In this document: positions 52,013-60,710 of the stretch, in pieces
How the letters are laid out: every line of letters starts with the position of its first letter
Position numbering within the stretch: position 1 is the stretch's first letter
Origin: Pseudomonas sp. NFIX28
GTDB taxonomy: Bacteria; Pseudomonadota; Gammaproteobacteria; Pseudomonadales; Pseudomonadaceae
Assembly (NCBI RefSeq): GCF_900107395.1
Contig: NZ_FNPW01000005.1
Coordinates: 182,869 to 246,868, forward strand
Reading direction: 5' to 3'
DNA: 64,000 nt
Notes under the pieces: model-generated
What the model was told of the DNA's origin: nothing
Database searches by the model: none
Seen by the model: only the letters and a program-made list of their open reading frames with translations
Position numbers and translations under genes: made by a program

Positions 52013-52969
52013 TCAAACACCCAGTTTCGAGCGCATACGCTCGATAAAGCTCAAGGGTGCACGCGGCCGCAATGCGGGTTGAAGCTCATTGACAATACGC
52101 TCACCGATACGGGCGAAGCTGAACTGGGAAACCGCCAGATCGCGCCCGTTTCGCGCAATGTTCTGCGCCAATGCCGGATCGGCACGCAGCATGACAAGCT
52201 TTTCCTGCAATTGCGGAATGTTCTGATAAAAGACTACGTTGTGCATATCCTGCAAACCCAGTGCGCGATTTTCCGCCTCACCCTGGTCGAATGCCAGCAA
52301 CACGCAGCCGCAGGCCATGGCCTCGAAATTCTTGATCATGTATTCGCCCATGCCGACATCGGCACTGACGAAAAAGCGGATACGGTTGAGCGTGTCGCAA
52401 TACTCTTCGCCCGACTTGGTCCGCGTCACCACCAGGGGTTCGACCTGGCCGAGCTCGTCCAGCAGTGCTTTGCGGCCGCTATAGGCCACGCTGTTGGTGC
52501 TGCCGACGAATGCCAGCTCGATATCCCGCTCACGGCCCTGGTCCTGCAGCAGGGTCTGGTCATAGCCCTTGGGCACGAATACCGCGTCGAAACCTTCCTG
52601 GCGCAGGCGCTCGCTGACCATGAACCCCGAGCTGATTACCCGCGCCCAAGGCAGACGCCGGTAATGCGCGCTGAATTTGCCGGTGTACTTGCAGGGGATG
52701 TAGTTCTGGTAGGCGTCGTGCTCGAGGATCACCAGGTTGGGAATAGTGCGAATAAAGCTCGCCTGACGGATTTCCTGCTTGAACCGCAGGAAGAACACGA
52801 TGCGATCGTACCGCGAGACATCCACCTCACGGCGGAAATAGCCACGCAGGTTACGCTGCTCATCGCTGCTCAACCACCGCAGGTCGCATTCGCAATGAGC
52901 GGCAACGCCTTCGTACAGGCGGTCCAGAATGGCCCGCTGTTCTTTCTGCACCAGAAATAGAACCTTCAT
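52013..52969 (-). CDS. CgeB-like glycosyltransferase
   Basis: A 318-residue GT-B protein of the CgeB/YkvP group: MKVLFLVQKEQRAILDRLYEGV, then VISSGFMVSERLRQEGFDAVFVPKGYD, and the donor-site segment GMGEYMIKNFEAMACGCVLLAFD near residue 220. Two ATG codons stand together; the second has AAGGA at better spacing. It is the most upstream of three outer-core glycosyltransferase genes and lies 84 bases downstream of dnpA. The donor and acceptor sugars are unknown. Confidence 0.82.
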   Translation of the reverse strand: MKVLFLVQKEQRAILDRLYEGVAAHCECDLRWLSSDEQRNLRGYFRREVDVSRYDRIVFFLRFKQEIRQASFIRTIPNLVILEHDAYQNYIPCKYTGKFSAHYRRLPWARVISSGFMVSERLRQEGFDAVFVPKGYDQTLLQDQGRERDIELAFVGSTNSVAYSGRKALLDELGQVEPLVVTRTKSGEEYCDTLNRIRFFVSADVGMGEYMIKNFEAMACGCVLLAFDQGEAENRALGLQDMHNVVFYQNIPQLQEKLVMLRADPALAQNIARNGRDLAVSQFSFARIGERIVNELQPALRPRAPLSFIERMRSKLGV

Positions 52970-53053
52970 CATCTTCCTTGCAGCCGTGAGCAACCCGACA
53001 AAAGAGCGAAACTACCCTGGCCGACCGGCAAAAGGGTGTCGTGCAATATCAAT

Positions 53054-54460
53054 TTACAAACGCCAGAACAGCTCATGCCGGCGCACCGCCTTGCGGAAAA
53101 ACTCGTTCTCGCCATAAGGCGAACCGGCGCGGCCAGCCAGCATCCGCTGCAAGCCACGACGCAGGCGGCGCTTGAACGGCGCTCGCGGCTGCAGGTCATG
53201 CATCATGCCCAAAGCCATCGCCTTGTCACGTTGCTGCTCGATCGACAGCGGCAAGCTGCAAGGCCTGAGCACCTGGGCCGGATCGAACACCGGCGGCAGG
53301 GCGATGCCCGCCCCCGAATCGCCCATCGGCCAACGGTCGTTGTCATGCAGGTGGTTGGCGTAACCGAGCAACGTGGTCGGCTGCCATTCCAGCCCCTGCA
53401 GCGCTTCCAGTACCGCCTGCTGAGCGCAAATGTGGTCCGGGTGCGGATCGAGTGTCGGGTGCGGTAGCACGATCACTTCGGGACGAGCCTTGAGCAGCAC
53501 CGCCCGCAGGTCGGCCAGGAGATTGTTCCAGGTCGGCGCGCCATCGGCATCCGCCGGCAACGGGAACGGATTGAACTGGCGGAACAGGCGGATATCCGAC
53601 AGCTCGGCCTCGCGGGACGCCGCAGGCCGGTTCGGCGCCGCCTGCATGGCCGGCAGTTGCAGGCAGAAATACCCCAGCTGCACACAACGTTCCTCGGCGA
53701 CCCCGGCCCAACGCGGCACCGCGATGCTGTCCCAGGCCCGCAGACGCCCCTTGATCCGTGCCGCATCGGCATCGTTCATGCCCATCCGCCGGTAATGCTC
53801 GGCCTCGATCTCGCCCGCGGTCAGTGTGACGATCCAGGCTTCGTCAGCCTGGCTGTACAGGCCGAAAGCGGCCAGCTCGGCATCGTCGGCGTGGGGGGCG
53901 ATGACCATCACCCGCTGGTGGCGATAGTCCGGCTCACGGAACACCGACAACAACGGCTCGCCGTGCACCCGGCAGAAACGTCCGCGCAGTTGCAGCTCGC
54001 CACTCGCCAGTGGCCGTGCCAGCCCGCTGAGATTGAGATAGCGCAAGCCGTTCACGCCGCGCTCGAAGGTCTGTCGATCCTGCCCCGCCAAAGAGACGGA
54101 AGGATCGAAAAAGCGCCCCAGCCAACTGCTGCTGACCTTTACCGCAAGGATCAGGGTTTCATCCCCCGCCAGGTCGATCGCCTGATCCAGCACCAGGCGC
54201 TCCTTGTCCAGATGGACCTTGGGCTGCTCGGTGCCGAACGGGAAGCTGTACTGATAATCGTCGCGTGGCGAATAAAACAAATGATCGGCAAACCAGGCCT
54301 CATGGGCCACCCACGCCAGCACCGCGAGCAGCAGCGGCAGCCACCAGGCCACCAGCACACCGATAGCCACCAGCACCAGCAGGCCGATCAGCAGGCCAAG
54401 GCGCTTCTGCCGGCGATGGCGCTTGAGCAACTGTTGCTTGCGGCTCGGTGGCTGACTCAT
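53054..54460 (-). CDS. dnpA: PIG-L family de-N-acetylase DnpA
   Basis: A 468-residue zinc de-N-acetylase equivalent to PA5002 (dnpA), which in P. aeruginosa was linked to antibiotic persistence. The N terminus has a basic cytoplasmic tail and one or two membrane helices (LLIGLLVLVAIGVLVAWWLPLLLAVLAWV). The catalytic domain has IAPHADDAELAAFG and HPTLDPHPDH, the two zinc-site motifs. It may act on a core or lipid-linked sugar. The start overlaps the mig-14 stop by four bases (ATGA). Confidence 0.9.
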   Translation of the reverse strand: MSQPPSRKQQLLKRHRRQKRLGLLIGLLVLVAIGVLVAWWLPLLLAVLAWVAHEAWFADHLFYSPRDDYQYSFPFGTEQPKVHLDKERLVLDQAIDLAGDETLILAVKVSSSWLGRFFDPSVSLAGQDRQTFERGVNGLRYLNLSGLARPLASGELQLRGRFCRVHGEPLLSVFREPDYRHQRVMVIAPHADDAELAAFGLYSQADEAWIVTLTAGEIEAEHYRRMGMNDADAARIKGRLRAWDSIAVPRWAGVAEERCVQLGYFCLQLPAMQAAPNRPAASREAELSDIRLFRQFNPFPLPADADGAPTWNNLLADLRAVLLKARPEVIVLPHPTLDPHPDHICAQQAVLEALQGLEWQPTTLLGYANHLHDNDRWPMGDSGAGIALPPVFDPAQVLRPCSLPLSIEQQRDKAMALGMMHDLQPRAPFKRRLRRGLQRMLAGRAGSPYGENEFFRKAVRRHELFWRL

Positions 54461-55353
54461 ACGGTGAACACCGGAACGGGGTTGCACCAGCGATCCTTGT
54501 ATTCGCGATCGGCGCGACCGAAGGAGAAACGCAGCGGTTTGTCGATGGCCCGCGCTTGCTCCCAGGCGCTTTGCGTATTGAGGAAACTCAACACGCTGCC
54601 TGGGCTGAACTCGCGGGTTTGCGGATCGACGCCGCCATTGATGTATTCGACGCTGATCCACTCCGGCGCTTCGACCCGGTACACCAGCTGAATGGCGATC
54701 GGCGCATCGTTGAGGAAAATCACCGAACCAATCAGCAGCTCACGCAGCAGCTCGATAACCTCGGCCATGCGCTCGGCACCGGTGGCCGGGAACCCCCAGC
54801 GGCGCTGGAACAGATCGCAGTAAATGGCTGCCAGCTCCTGGCTGGAGAACTCGCTGACCGGGCGCACCACGCCACCCGCCTCTTCCAGCAGGCGCAGTTC
54901 GCGGCGTTGGTTGTAGCGAAATTTCTTCGACAGTTCTTCCGGCGTGCGGGCCATGGCCAACTGCTCGGCCTGGGGCTTGAGGGTGCTGAACCGCCCCTGG
55001 TTCAAGACCGACAGGTAACGGCCGCGATGGCGCAGCGGTGCCTCGGTGTCTGGCGCGGCCGGCAGGATCAACTCGGCGTTGCCCAGGTCGAACAAGCCTT
55101 TCTTACCGCTGCGCTTGAGTACGTCCTTGGACAATGCCAGGTCGCGCCCCCAGGTCGGAATCGCCGCCCGCAGTTCGCCGGCCTGTTCCCAGGCCAGGTA
55201 GCGGACCGGGATGCCCGCCAGGTTCGCCAGGCGCTCCACCACCAGCGGATGGGTGGCGACGCTGCCACCAAAACGCTGCCAGGCGGCGGCATAAGTCGAG
55301 GCGTCGACGACCGACCAGCCACGCTCGCGCCAGCCTTGGAATCGATTGAGCAT
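54457..55353 (-). CDS. mig-14: Mig-14 family antimicrobial-peptide resistance protein
   Basis: A 298-residue member of the Mig-14 family, related to GNAT/FemX-type acyltransferases. In Salmonella and P. aeruginosa it helps survival against cationic peptides. KKFRYNQRRELRLLEEAGG and WISVEYINGGVDPQ are typical segments. ATG 55353 shares a base with the wapH stop (TGATG); a longer in-frame reading upstream is only antisense-like extension into wapH. It matches PA5003 in position. Confidence 0.88.
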   Translation of the reverse strand: MLNRFQGWRERGWSVVDASTYAAAWQRFGGSVATHPLVVERLANLAGIPVRYLAWEQAGELRAAIPTWGRDLALSKDVLKRSGKKGLFDLGNAELILPAAPDTEAPLRHRGRYLSVLNQGRFSTLKPQAEQLAMARTPEELSKKFRYNQRRELRLLEEAGGVVRPVSEFSSQELAAIYCDLFQRRWGFPATGAERMAEVIELLRELLIGSVIFLNDAPIAIQLVYRVEAPEWISVEYINGGVDPQTREFSPGSVLSFLNTQSAWEQARAIDKPLRFSFGRADREYKDRWCNPVPVFTV

Positions 55354-56483
55354 CAGTGCCTCGCGGTCAGGTCGGTAACTTGCGGCAAACGCCAGAAGGC
55401 GTCGCGTACAGCGCGGTCGGAGAAACGCTCGCGCAGGCGCTCGAACATCAGTTCGGCGCACAACAGGCGCTGGTTTTCGTCCATCCCGGCCAGGTGTTGC
55501 AGGCCCTGGGCCATATGCTCGGCGTCGCCCAGCGGAAACAGGATGCCGACGCCTTCGACCACTTCCTTGGCCCCGCCACACGCCGTTGCCAGCAGGGGCA
55601 CGCCGGCGGCCATGGCCTCCAGCAGCACCATGCCGAATGGCTCATGGTCGGAGCTCAAGGCGAAAGCGTCGAAAGCGCCGAAGAAACGCCGGGCTTCAGC
55701 CACCTGGCCAAGGAACAGCACGCGGTCGGCAATGCCCAACTCGCGGGAAAGATCCTTGAGGTTCTGCTCCAGGCGCCCGCTACCGAGAATCGCCAGCTGG
55801 CTTTCCCGAGGCAGCCCCGGCAATGCCAAGGCAAAGCCGCGCAGCAGGGTCGCCTGATCCTTGTCCGGGTGCAGGCGCCCGACATTGCCGACGATCCAGG
55901 CAGAAGGCGACAGCCCCAACTCCTGGCGCGCTTGGGCCTTTGGCAGCTGGGCAGCCTGCAAGGCTTCGACGTCGATCCGGTTGTACAGCGTCTGGATCCG
56001 CTCCGCCGGCCACTGCGGCAGGCAACTGCGCATGTCGTCGCGCACCGCATCGGACACGCCGAGCAGGCTCAGGCGCTTGCGGAACAGGTTGGCGAACAGG
56101 CGACGGCTGCCGCGCTGGTAATCGCCAAAAGCGTGATGTACGCCGATCACCGGCAACGCGGTGCCCAGCAATGCGATGTAGATCGGCTTGAAACGGTGGG
56201 CGATGCAGAAGCTGAAGTTGCGTGACGCGGTGATCTTGCGCAGGTCGCGGATCGCCCCCAGCTTCAGGCCACGAATGGCCTTGGAGCTGTATTCCATGAA
56301 CAGCACTTCGTCGCTGGCACAGGCGTCGGCCACCTCGGCATCGGCAACCCCGGTGAGGAACACCGTGGTCACGCGATAGCCGCTGCCCGCGAACAGGCTG
56401 GCGTATTGCCGGGCACAGTCCAGGAACGGCCCGTCATAGCCGTGGCAGAACTGCAGGACGCGGCGCTCAGCCGAGCGTGTCAT
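55353..56483 (-). CDS. wapH: Core LPS glycosyltransferase WapH (GT4)
   Basis: A 376-residue GT-B glycosyltransferase that corresponds to PA5004. The acceptor half begins VLQFCHGYDGPFLDCARQY. The donor half has IVGNVGRLHPDKDQATLLRGF, QLAILGSGRLEQ and ALSSDHEPFGMVLLEAMAAGVPLL with the EX7E pair. It probably adds a hexose to the LPS core. The start lies 17 bases inside the end of the carbamoyltransferase gene. Confidence 0.9.
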   Translation of the reverse strand: MTRSAERRVLQFCHGYDGPFLDCARQYASLFAGSGYRVTTVFLTGVADAEVADACASDEVLFMEYSSKAIRGLKLGAIRDLRKITASRNFSFCIAHRFKPIYIALLGTALPVIGVHHAFGDYQRGSRRLFANLFRKRLSLLGVSDAVRDDMRSCLPQWPAERIQTLYNRIDVEALQAAQLPKAQARQELGLSPSAWIVGNVGRLHPDKDQATLLRGFALALPGLPRESQLAILGSGRLEQNLKDLSRELGIADRVLFLGQVAEARRFFGAFDAFALSSDHEPFGMVLLEAMAAGVPLLATACGGAKEVVEGVGILFPLGDAEHMAQGLQHLAGMDENQRLLCAELMFERLRERFSDRAVRDAFWRLPQVTDLTARH

Positions 56484-58224
56484 AAGGATCCACGCCGTCT
56501 TTGACCACCAGAATGTCTTCCATGATCAGGTACTGCAGATCGGAGCCGAAGAACATGTTCAGGGCGTCGGTCGGCGAGCAGATCATCGGTTCGCCACGAC
56601 GATTGAGCGAAGTGTTCAACGACACGCCATTGCCGGTCAGTGCTTCCAGGGCCTTCATCATGTCGTAGTAGCGCGGGTTGTATTCGCGCTTGAGCACCTG
56701 GGCCCGGGAAGTGCCGTCTTCGTGGACCACTTCCGGCACGCGAGTCTTCCACTCTTCCGCCACTTCGAAAGTGAAGGTCATGAACGGCGCCGGGTGATCG
56801 ACCTTGATCATCTGCGGGCCGACGGTGTCGAGCATCGACGGGCAGAAAGGCCTCCAACGCTCGCGGAACTTGATCTGCTCGTTGATGCGGTCGGCCACGC
56901 CGGTAGCGCTCGGGCAACCGATGATCGAACGACCGCCCAGGGCGCGCGGACCGAACTCCATGCGGCCCTGGAACCAGGCCACCGGGTTGCCGTCGACCAT
57001 GATCTTGGCGATACGCTCGGGGGTGTTGTCGATCTGGCGCCAGGCCGGCTTGTTCGGGTGACGGGCGCAGGCGGCAATCACGTCTTCGTTGCTGTAGGAC
57101 GGGCCGAGATAGACGTGTTCCATCTTCTCCACCGGCACGCCGCGCGCATGGGAAACATAGGCCGCCGCGCCGACCGCGGTACCGGCATCGCCGGACGCCG
57201 GCTGCACGAACAGCTCCTTGACTTCCGGACGGGCGATGATCTTCTGGTTCAGCTTGACGTTCAGCGCACAGCCGCCGGCGAAGGCCAGCTTGCCGGTTTC
57301 CTTGAGGATGTCGCCCAGGTAGTGGTCGATCATCTGCAGCGCCAGCTTCTCGAACAGCGCCTGCATACTGGCCGCGTAATGAATGTACGGCTCGTCGGCG
57401 ATATCGCCTTCGCGCTTCGGCCCCAGCCACTCGATCAGCTTCGGCGAGAAGTAGAAGCCCTTGCCCTTCTCTTTATAACGGCGCAGGCCGATGACGTTGG
57501 CGTAGTCGGTGTTGATCACCAGTTCGCCGTTTTCAAAGCTGGCCAGGCGCGAGAAATCGTATTTGCTGGCATCGCCGTACGGCGCCATGCCCATGACCTT
57601 GAATTCGCCGTCGAGCATTTCGAAGCCGAGGAACTCGGTGATCGCGCCGTACAGGCCGCCCAGGGAGTCCGGATCGAAGAATTCCTTGATCTTGTGGATC
57701 TTGCCGTTTTCGCCGTAGCCGAAGAAGGTCGTGGCGTACTCGCCCTTGCCGTCGATCCCCAGGATCGCGGTTTTCTCCTTGAAGCCGGAGCAGTGGTAGG
57801 CGCTGGAAGCGTGGGCCAGGTGGTGCTCGACCGGCTCGATCTTGATTTTCTTCGGATCGAAGCCCAGTTGCTCCAGGCACCAGACGATCTTGTTGCGATA
57901 GCGCTTGTAGCGACGGTTGCCCATCAGGATCGCATCGAGGGCGCGGTCCGGGGCGTACCAGTAGCGCTTGGCGTAGTGCCAGCGGGCCTTGCCGAACAGG
58001 CTGATCGGCGCGAACGGAATCGCCACCACATCAACGTCGGAAGGCTTGATGCCGGCCTGTTCCAGACAGAACTTCGCCGATTCGTAGGGCATGCGGTTCT
58101 TTGCATGTTTATCGCGTACGAAGCGCTCTTCTTCCGCAGCCGCCACCAGCTTGCCGTCGATATACAGCGCTGCGGAAGGATCATGGCTAAGGGCGCCGGA
58201 CAGGCCAAGAATCGTCAATGCCAC
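56467..58224 (-). CDS. NodU/CmcH-type carbamoyltransferase (core heptose)
   Basis: A 585-residue carbamoyltransferase. The N-terminal ASKHA-like domain has ILGLSGALSHDPSAALYIDG, HHLAHASSAYHCSGF and LGIDGKGEYATT; the C-terminal domain has GRMEFGPRALGGRSIIG and SLNRRGEPMICSPTDAL. In P. aeruginosa the equivalent (PA5005, called wapO in some work) puts the 7-O-carbamoyl group on the second heptose of the core. The position between wapH and the kinases fits that role. Confidence 0.9.
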   Translation of the reverse strand: MALTILGLSGALSHDPSAALYIDGKLVAAAEEERFVRDKHAKNRMPYESAKFCLEQAGIKPSDVDVVAIPFAPISLFGKARWHYAKRYWYAPDRALDAILMGNRRYKRYRNKIVWCLEQLGFDPKKIKIEPVEHHLAHASSAYHCSGFKEKTAILGIDGKGEYATTFFGYGENGKIHKIKEFFDPDSLGGLYGAITEFLGFEMLDGEFKVMGMAPYGDASKYDFSRLASFENGELVINTDYANVIGLRRYKEKGKGFYFSPKLIEWLGPKREGDIADEPYIHYAASMQALFEKLALQMIDHYLGDILKETGKLAFAGGCALNVKLNQKIIARPEVKELFVQPASGDAGTAVGAAAYVSHARGVPVEKMEHVYLGPSYSNEDVIAACARHPNKPAWRQIDNTPERIAKIMVDGNPVAWFQGRMEFGPRALGGRSIIGCPSATGVADRINEQIKFRERWRPFCPSMLDTVGPQMIKVDHPAPFMTFTFEVAEEWKTRVPEVVHEDGTSRAQVLKREYNPRYYDMMKALEALTGNGVSLNTSLNRRGEPMICSPTDALNMFFGSDLQYLIMEDILVVKDGVDPYDTLG

Positions 58225-58398
58225 AGGGGTCTAGCCTCTTAAGTCTGCATGCAGGCGACATGCGCCTGGAATTAATGTGCTCCCGCCAGAGGGGCAAGAA
58301 ACAGCTAAAGGGCGGGATTATAACGTAAACCTGCCGCGGGATGATCCTTGACGTTTCAGCACCGGCCACTGGCGCCCAATATGACTTGCAAGGGATCT

Positions 58399-58498
58399 GT
58401 AGCCGCTGCCGCAGGCTGCGATAAGGCTCGAAGAGCCTTTCTGCGATCTCAAGAGCACGACCGCTTCGCGCTCGATCGCAGCCTGCGGCAGCGGCTAC
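58399..58498. repeat. Inverted REP pair downstream of the tandem kinase gene
   Basis: GTAGCCGCTGCCGCAGGCTGCGAT at 58399 and its inverse GATCGCAGCCTGCGGCAGCG at 58474 belong to the REP family seen at 38641. Between them lies a flank shared with 41409. The 279 gene-free bases 58225-58503 hold this and nothing else that I recognise. Confidence 0.85.
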
Positions 58499-58503
58499 AG
58501 ACG

Positions 58504-59958
58504 TCAGCCGGCGAAAGGTTCGGCGGTTTTAGGCAAGCGCTGATCGATGACCTGGTACAGCGCGCTGGCCTGCGGCCAGTTACGCATGAAGCGCGCACGG
58601 TCGCGGGCGTAAGCCGGGGCAAAGCTGCCAAGACTATGGTGCTGGCACATGGAATCCAGGTCGATCAGGGCCCAGCGGTCCTGTTGCCAGAACAGGTTAT
58701 GCCCCTTGAAGTCGCCATGGCTGATGCGCTCGCGAATCAACTCGGCGAACAATCGGTCCAGCGCTTGCAACTCCGCCTCTGGCGCCGCGCCACTATCGAT
58801 ATAAGGCGCGAAGCGCTCGATGATGTCCGGCCCCGCCAGGTATTCGGTCACCAGATAAGCCCGGCTGCGCAGCCAGAGGAAACGCTTCTCCAGCAACGCC
58901 AGCGGCTTGGGCGTGGCGATACCGAGGAACGCCAGGCGATTGCCCTCTTGCCACGAATGCCAGGCCCGGCTGGGCCGCCAGAAGCGCTTGAACCAATGGG
59001 CAACGCCCTTGATGTTGTAGCGCTTGACCACCAGGGTGCGGCCCGCCACCTCGACCCGGCCGACGCTGGCGGCGCCACCGGTCTTGTACAGATGCCCCTG
59101 CTCGAGCAGCGCGTCGGCCTGCCCCAGCACCGGCAGCATCGCGGCCTCTTCCTCGCGGCGAATCGCCCGCAAGGCGAAAGGCCCGCGCTCTACGCTGAAC
59201 AGGCTGCACTCGCGACCGACCTTGTTGAGAAAGTCCTTCAAGCGCCAACTGCGCACCTTGTCCACTTGCTTCTGCAAGGCTTCCAGCGGCAAGGCATGCT
59301 CGGCGTTGTTCAGCAGGTAATGCACCAGCAGCTCTTCGGTGAAGGGCTCCAGGCTCTTGGGCAACTGGGCGAAAAACACCCCGAGGTTTTCCAGGACCTT
59401 CTGCCGGGACAGGGGCTTGCCCGCCTGTTCCACGCAGATTCCGGCGCCGTCGATCAGGTACAGCTTGCCCTGATGGCGCAGCAAATTGTCCAGATGCAGG
59501 TCTTCCTGCCACAGGCCCTTGCTGTGCAATTCGGCGATGGCAGCCAGGGCCTCGGCGAGCACCGCCTGCTGCTCGTCGGCCAATGCGGGCAACGACTCCA
59601 CCTGTTTCCAGGCATCGCCCAGGCTCTCGGAACCTTCCAGGAATTCGAACAGCAGCCAGCCGCCCTCGCCTTCCTTCAAGCCGTCAGCCAGCAACAACGG
59701 CGTGGTCAGGCCCTGCTTTTCAAGCAGGCGCACACCCTGCAGTTCACGCTGGAAATGCCGCGCCGCCTTGGCACCGACCAGCAATTTGGCCAGTACCGGA
59801 CGCCCACGCCAGACACCGGCACCCACGTAGCGCTGCCCCGGCAGTACCCGCAGCAGGCTGAGCAATTGCAGGGTGGCCGGCCCGGCGGCATCGGCCAGCT
59901 CCAGGCTCAACGGCAGGCCTGGCGCGCGGCCGGCCTGCTTGAGTTCGGACAGGCGCAT
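58504..59958 (-). CDS. Tandem LPS kinase (two InaA/WaaP-type domains)
   Basis: A 484-residue protein with two kinase-fold halves. The N half has Lys58 (VLAKLL), the catalytic loop QEDLHLDNLL with Asp153, and LIDGAG with Asp170. The C half has Lys312 (LVVKRY), ISHGDFKGHNLF with Asp416, and LIDLDSM with Asp433. Both therefore keep the key residues. It corresponds to PA5006, one of the core-phosphorylation genes. The start ATG shares a base with the stop of the InaA-type gene. Which sugars are phosphorylated is not known from sequence. Confidence 0.85.
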   Translation of the reverse strand: MRLSELKQAGRAPGLPLSLELADAAGPATLQLLSLLRVLPGQRYVGAGVWRGRPVLAKLLVGAKAARHFQRELQGVRLLEKQGLTTPLLLADGLKEGEGGWLLFEFLEGSESLGDAWKQVESLPALADEQQAVLAEALAAIAELHSKGLWQEDLHLDNLLRHQGKLYLIDGAGICVEQAGKPLSRQKVLENLGVFFAQLPKSLEPFTEELLVHYLLNNAEHALPLEALQKQVDKVRSWRLKDFLNKVGRECSLFSVERGPFALRAIRREEEAAMLPVLGQADALLEQGHLYKTGGAASVGRVEVAGRTLVVKRYNIKGVAHWFKRFWRPSRAWHSWQEGNRLAFLGIATPKPLALLEKRFLWLRSRAYLVTEYLAGPDIIERFAPYIDSGAAPEAELQALDRLFAELIRERISHGDFKGHNLFWQQDRWALIDLDSMCQHHSLGSFAPAYARDRARFMRNWPQASALYQVIDQRLPKTAEPFAG

Positions 59959-60710
59959 CAGCGAGTCTCCTTATGGCTGCGACGGGCGCTCAAACGGTCC
60001 AGCCAGGCATCGACCAGCGAGCTGTCCTGGGGTTGATCCAGATAAGTCGCGAGCAGCGCGCGCACTTCACCGCGTCCCCAGGCGGGAGCGCGACGCAACA
60101 GCGGCTCCAGGTCCTTGACCCGGTCACGCTGACCGAACAACAACGGACGGGTCTTTTCCAGGTCGATCAATTGCGCCTGGTAACCGTCGCCGGTAGCCCG
60201 CAAAAAAATATGCTTGGGATAAAAGCAGCCGTGCACCTGGCGCACCGCGTGCAGCTGGCGTGCCAGCAGGCCACAGGCCCGCAGGATCGCCGCATGTTGA
60301 TCCTGGCTGAGCTGTGCCCATTGCTGCAGCAGCGAGTCCAGGTCGTTCCAGCCATCCAGCGCCCGGGTCAACAGGATCGCCCGGGTTTCGCCAGCCACCT
60401 TGCGCTCGCCAAAAAAGGCCGCCTGCAACGCTGGAATGCCCAACCGCTGATAACGGCTGATATTGCGAAACTCGCGGGCGAAGCTCGGCTCGCCGAACGG
60501 CCGGTGCAGGGTCCGCGTCAGGTAATTGCTCTGGCGCTTGAGGTAATAGCCGTGGCCTTCCAGGTCGAGGCGATACACGCTGCTCCAGCCACCGCCATCG
60601 GTATTGGGCTCGTCCACCGCTTCCAGTTGCTTGGCCCACAACGCGTCGAAGCTGTCGAGGCCGTGGCGCTCCAGCAGCGCACGGTCCTGAGCCGCCAGGA
60701 AATCGGTCAT
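59958..60710 (-). CDS. InaA-type LPS kinase family protein
   Basis: A 250-residue kinase-fold protein, counterpart of PA5007 and similar to E. coli InaA. Lys58 (YYLKRQ) and Glu80 fit the ATP site and LIDLEKTRP gives the metal Asp183. The catalytic loop reads HGCFYPKHIFL, so Cys162 stands where WaaP has its catalytic Asp; InaA has the same change as I recall it. Activity is thus uncertain. The start overlaps the wapP stop by four bases (ATGA). Confidence 0.87.
   Translation of the reverse strand: MTDFLAAQDRALLERHGLDSFDALWAKQLEAVDEPNTDGGGWSSVYRLDLEGHGYYLKRQSNYLTRTLHRPFGEPSFAREFRNISRYQRLGIPALQAAFFGERKVAGETRAILLTRALDGWNDLDSLLQQWAQLSQDQHAAILRACGLLARQLHAVRQVHGCFYPKHIFLRATGDGYQAQLIDLEKTRPLLFGQRDRVKDLEPLLRRAPAWGRGEVRALLATYLDQPQDSSLVDAWLDRLSARRSHKETR

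Noticed and set aside
56722..58242. A 506-codon open frame opposite the carbamoyltransferase gene
   Set aside because: Antisense to a conserved enzyme; composition typical of a shadow frame.
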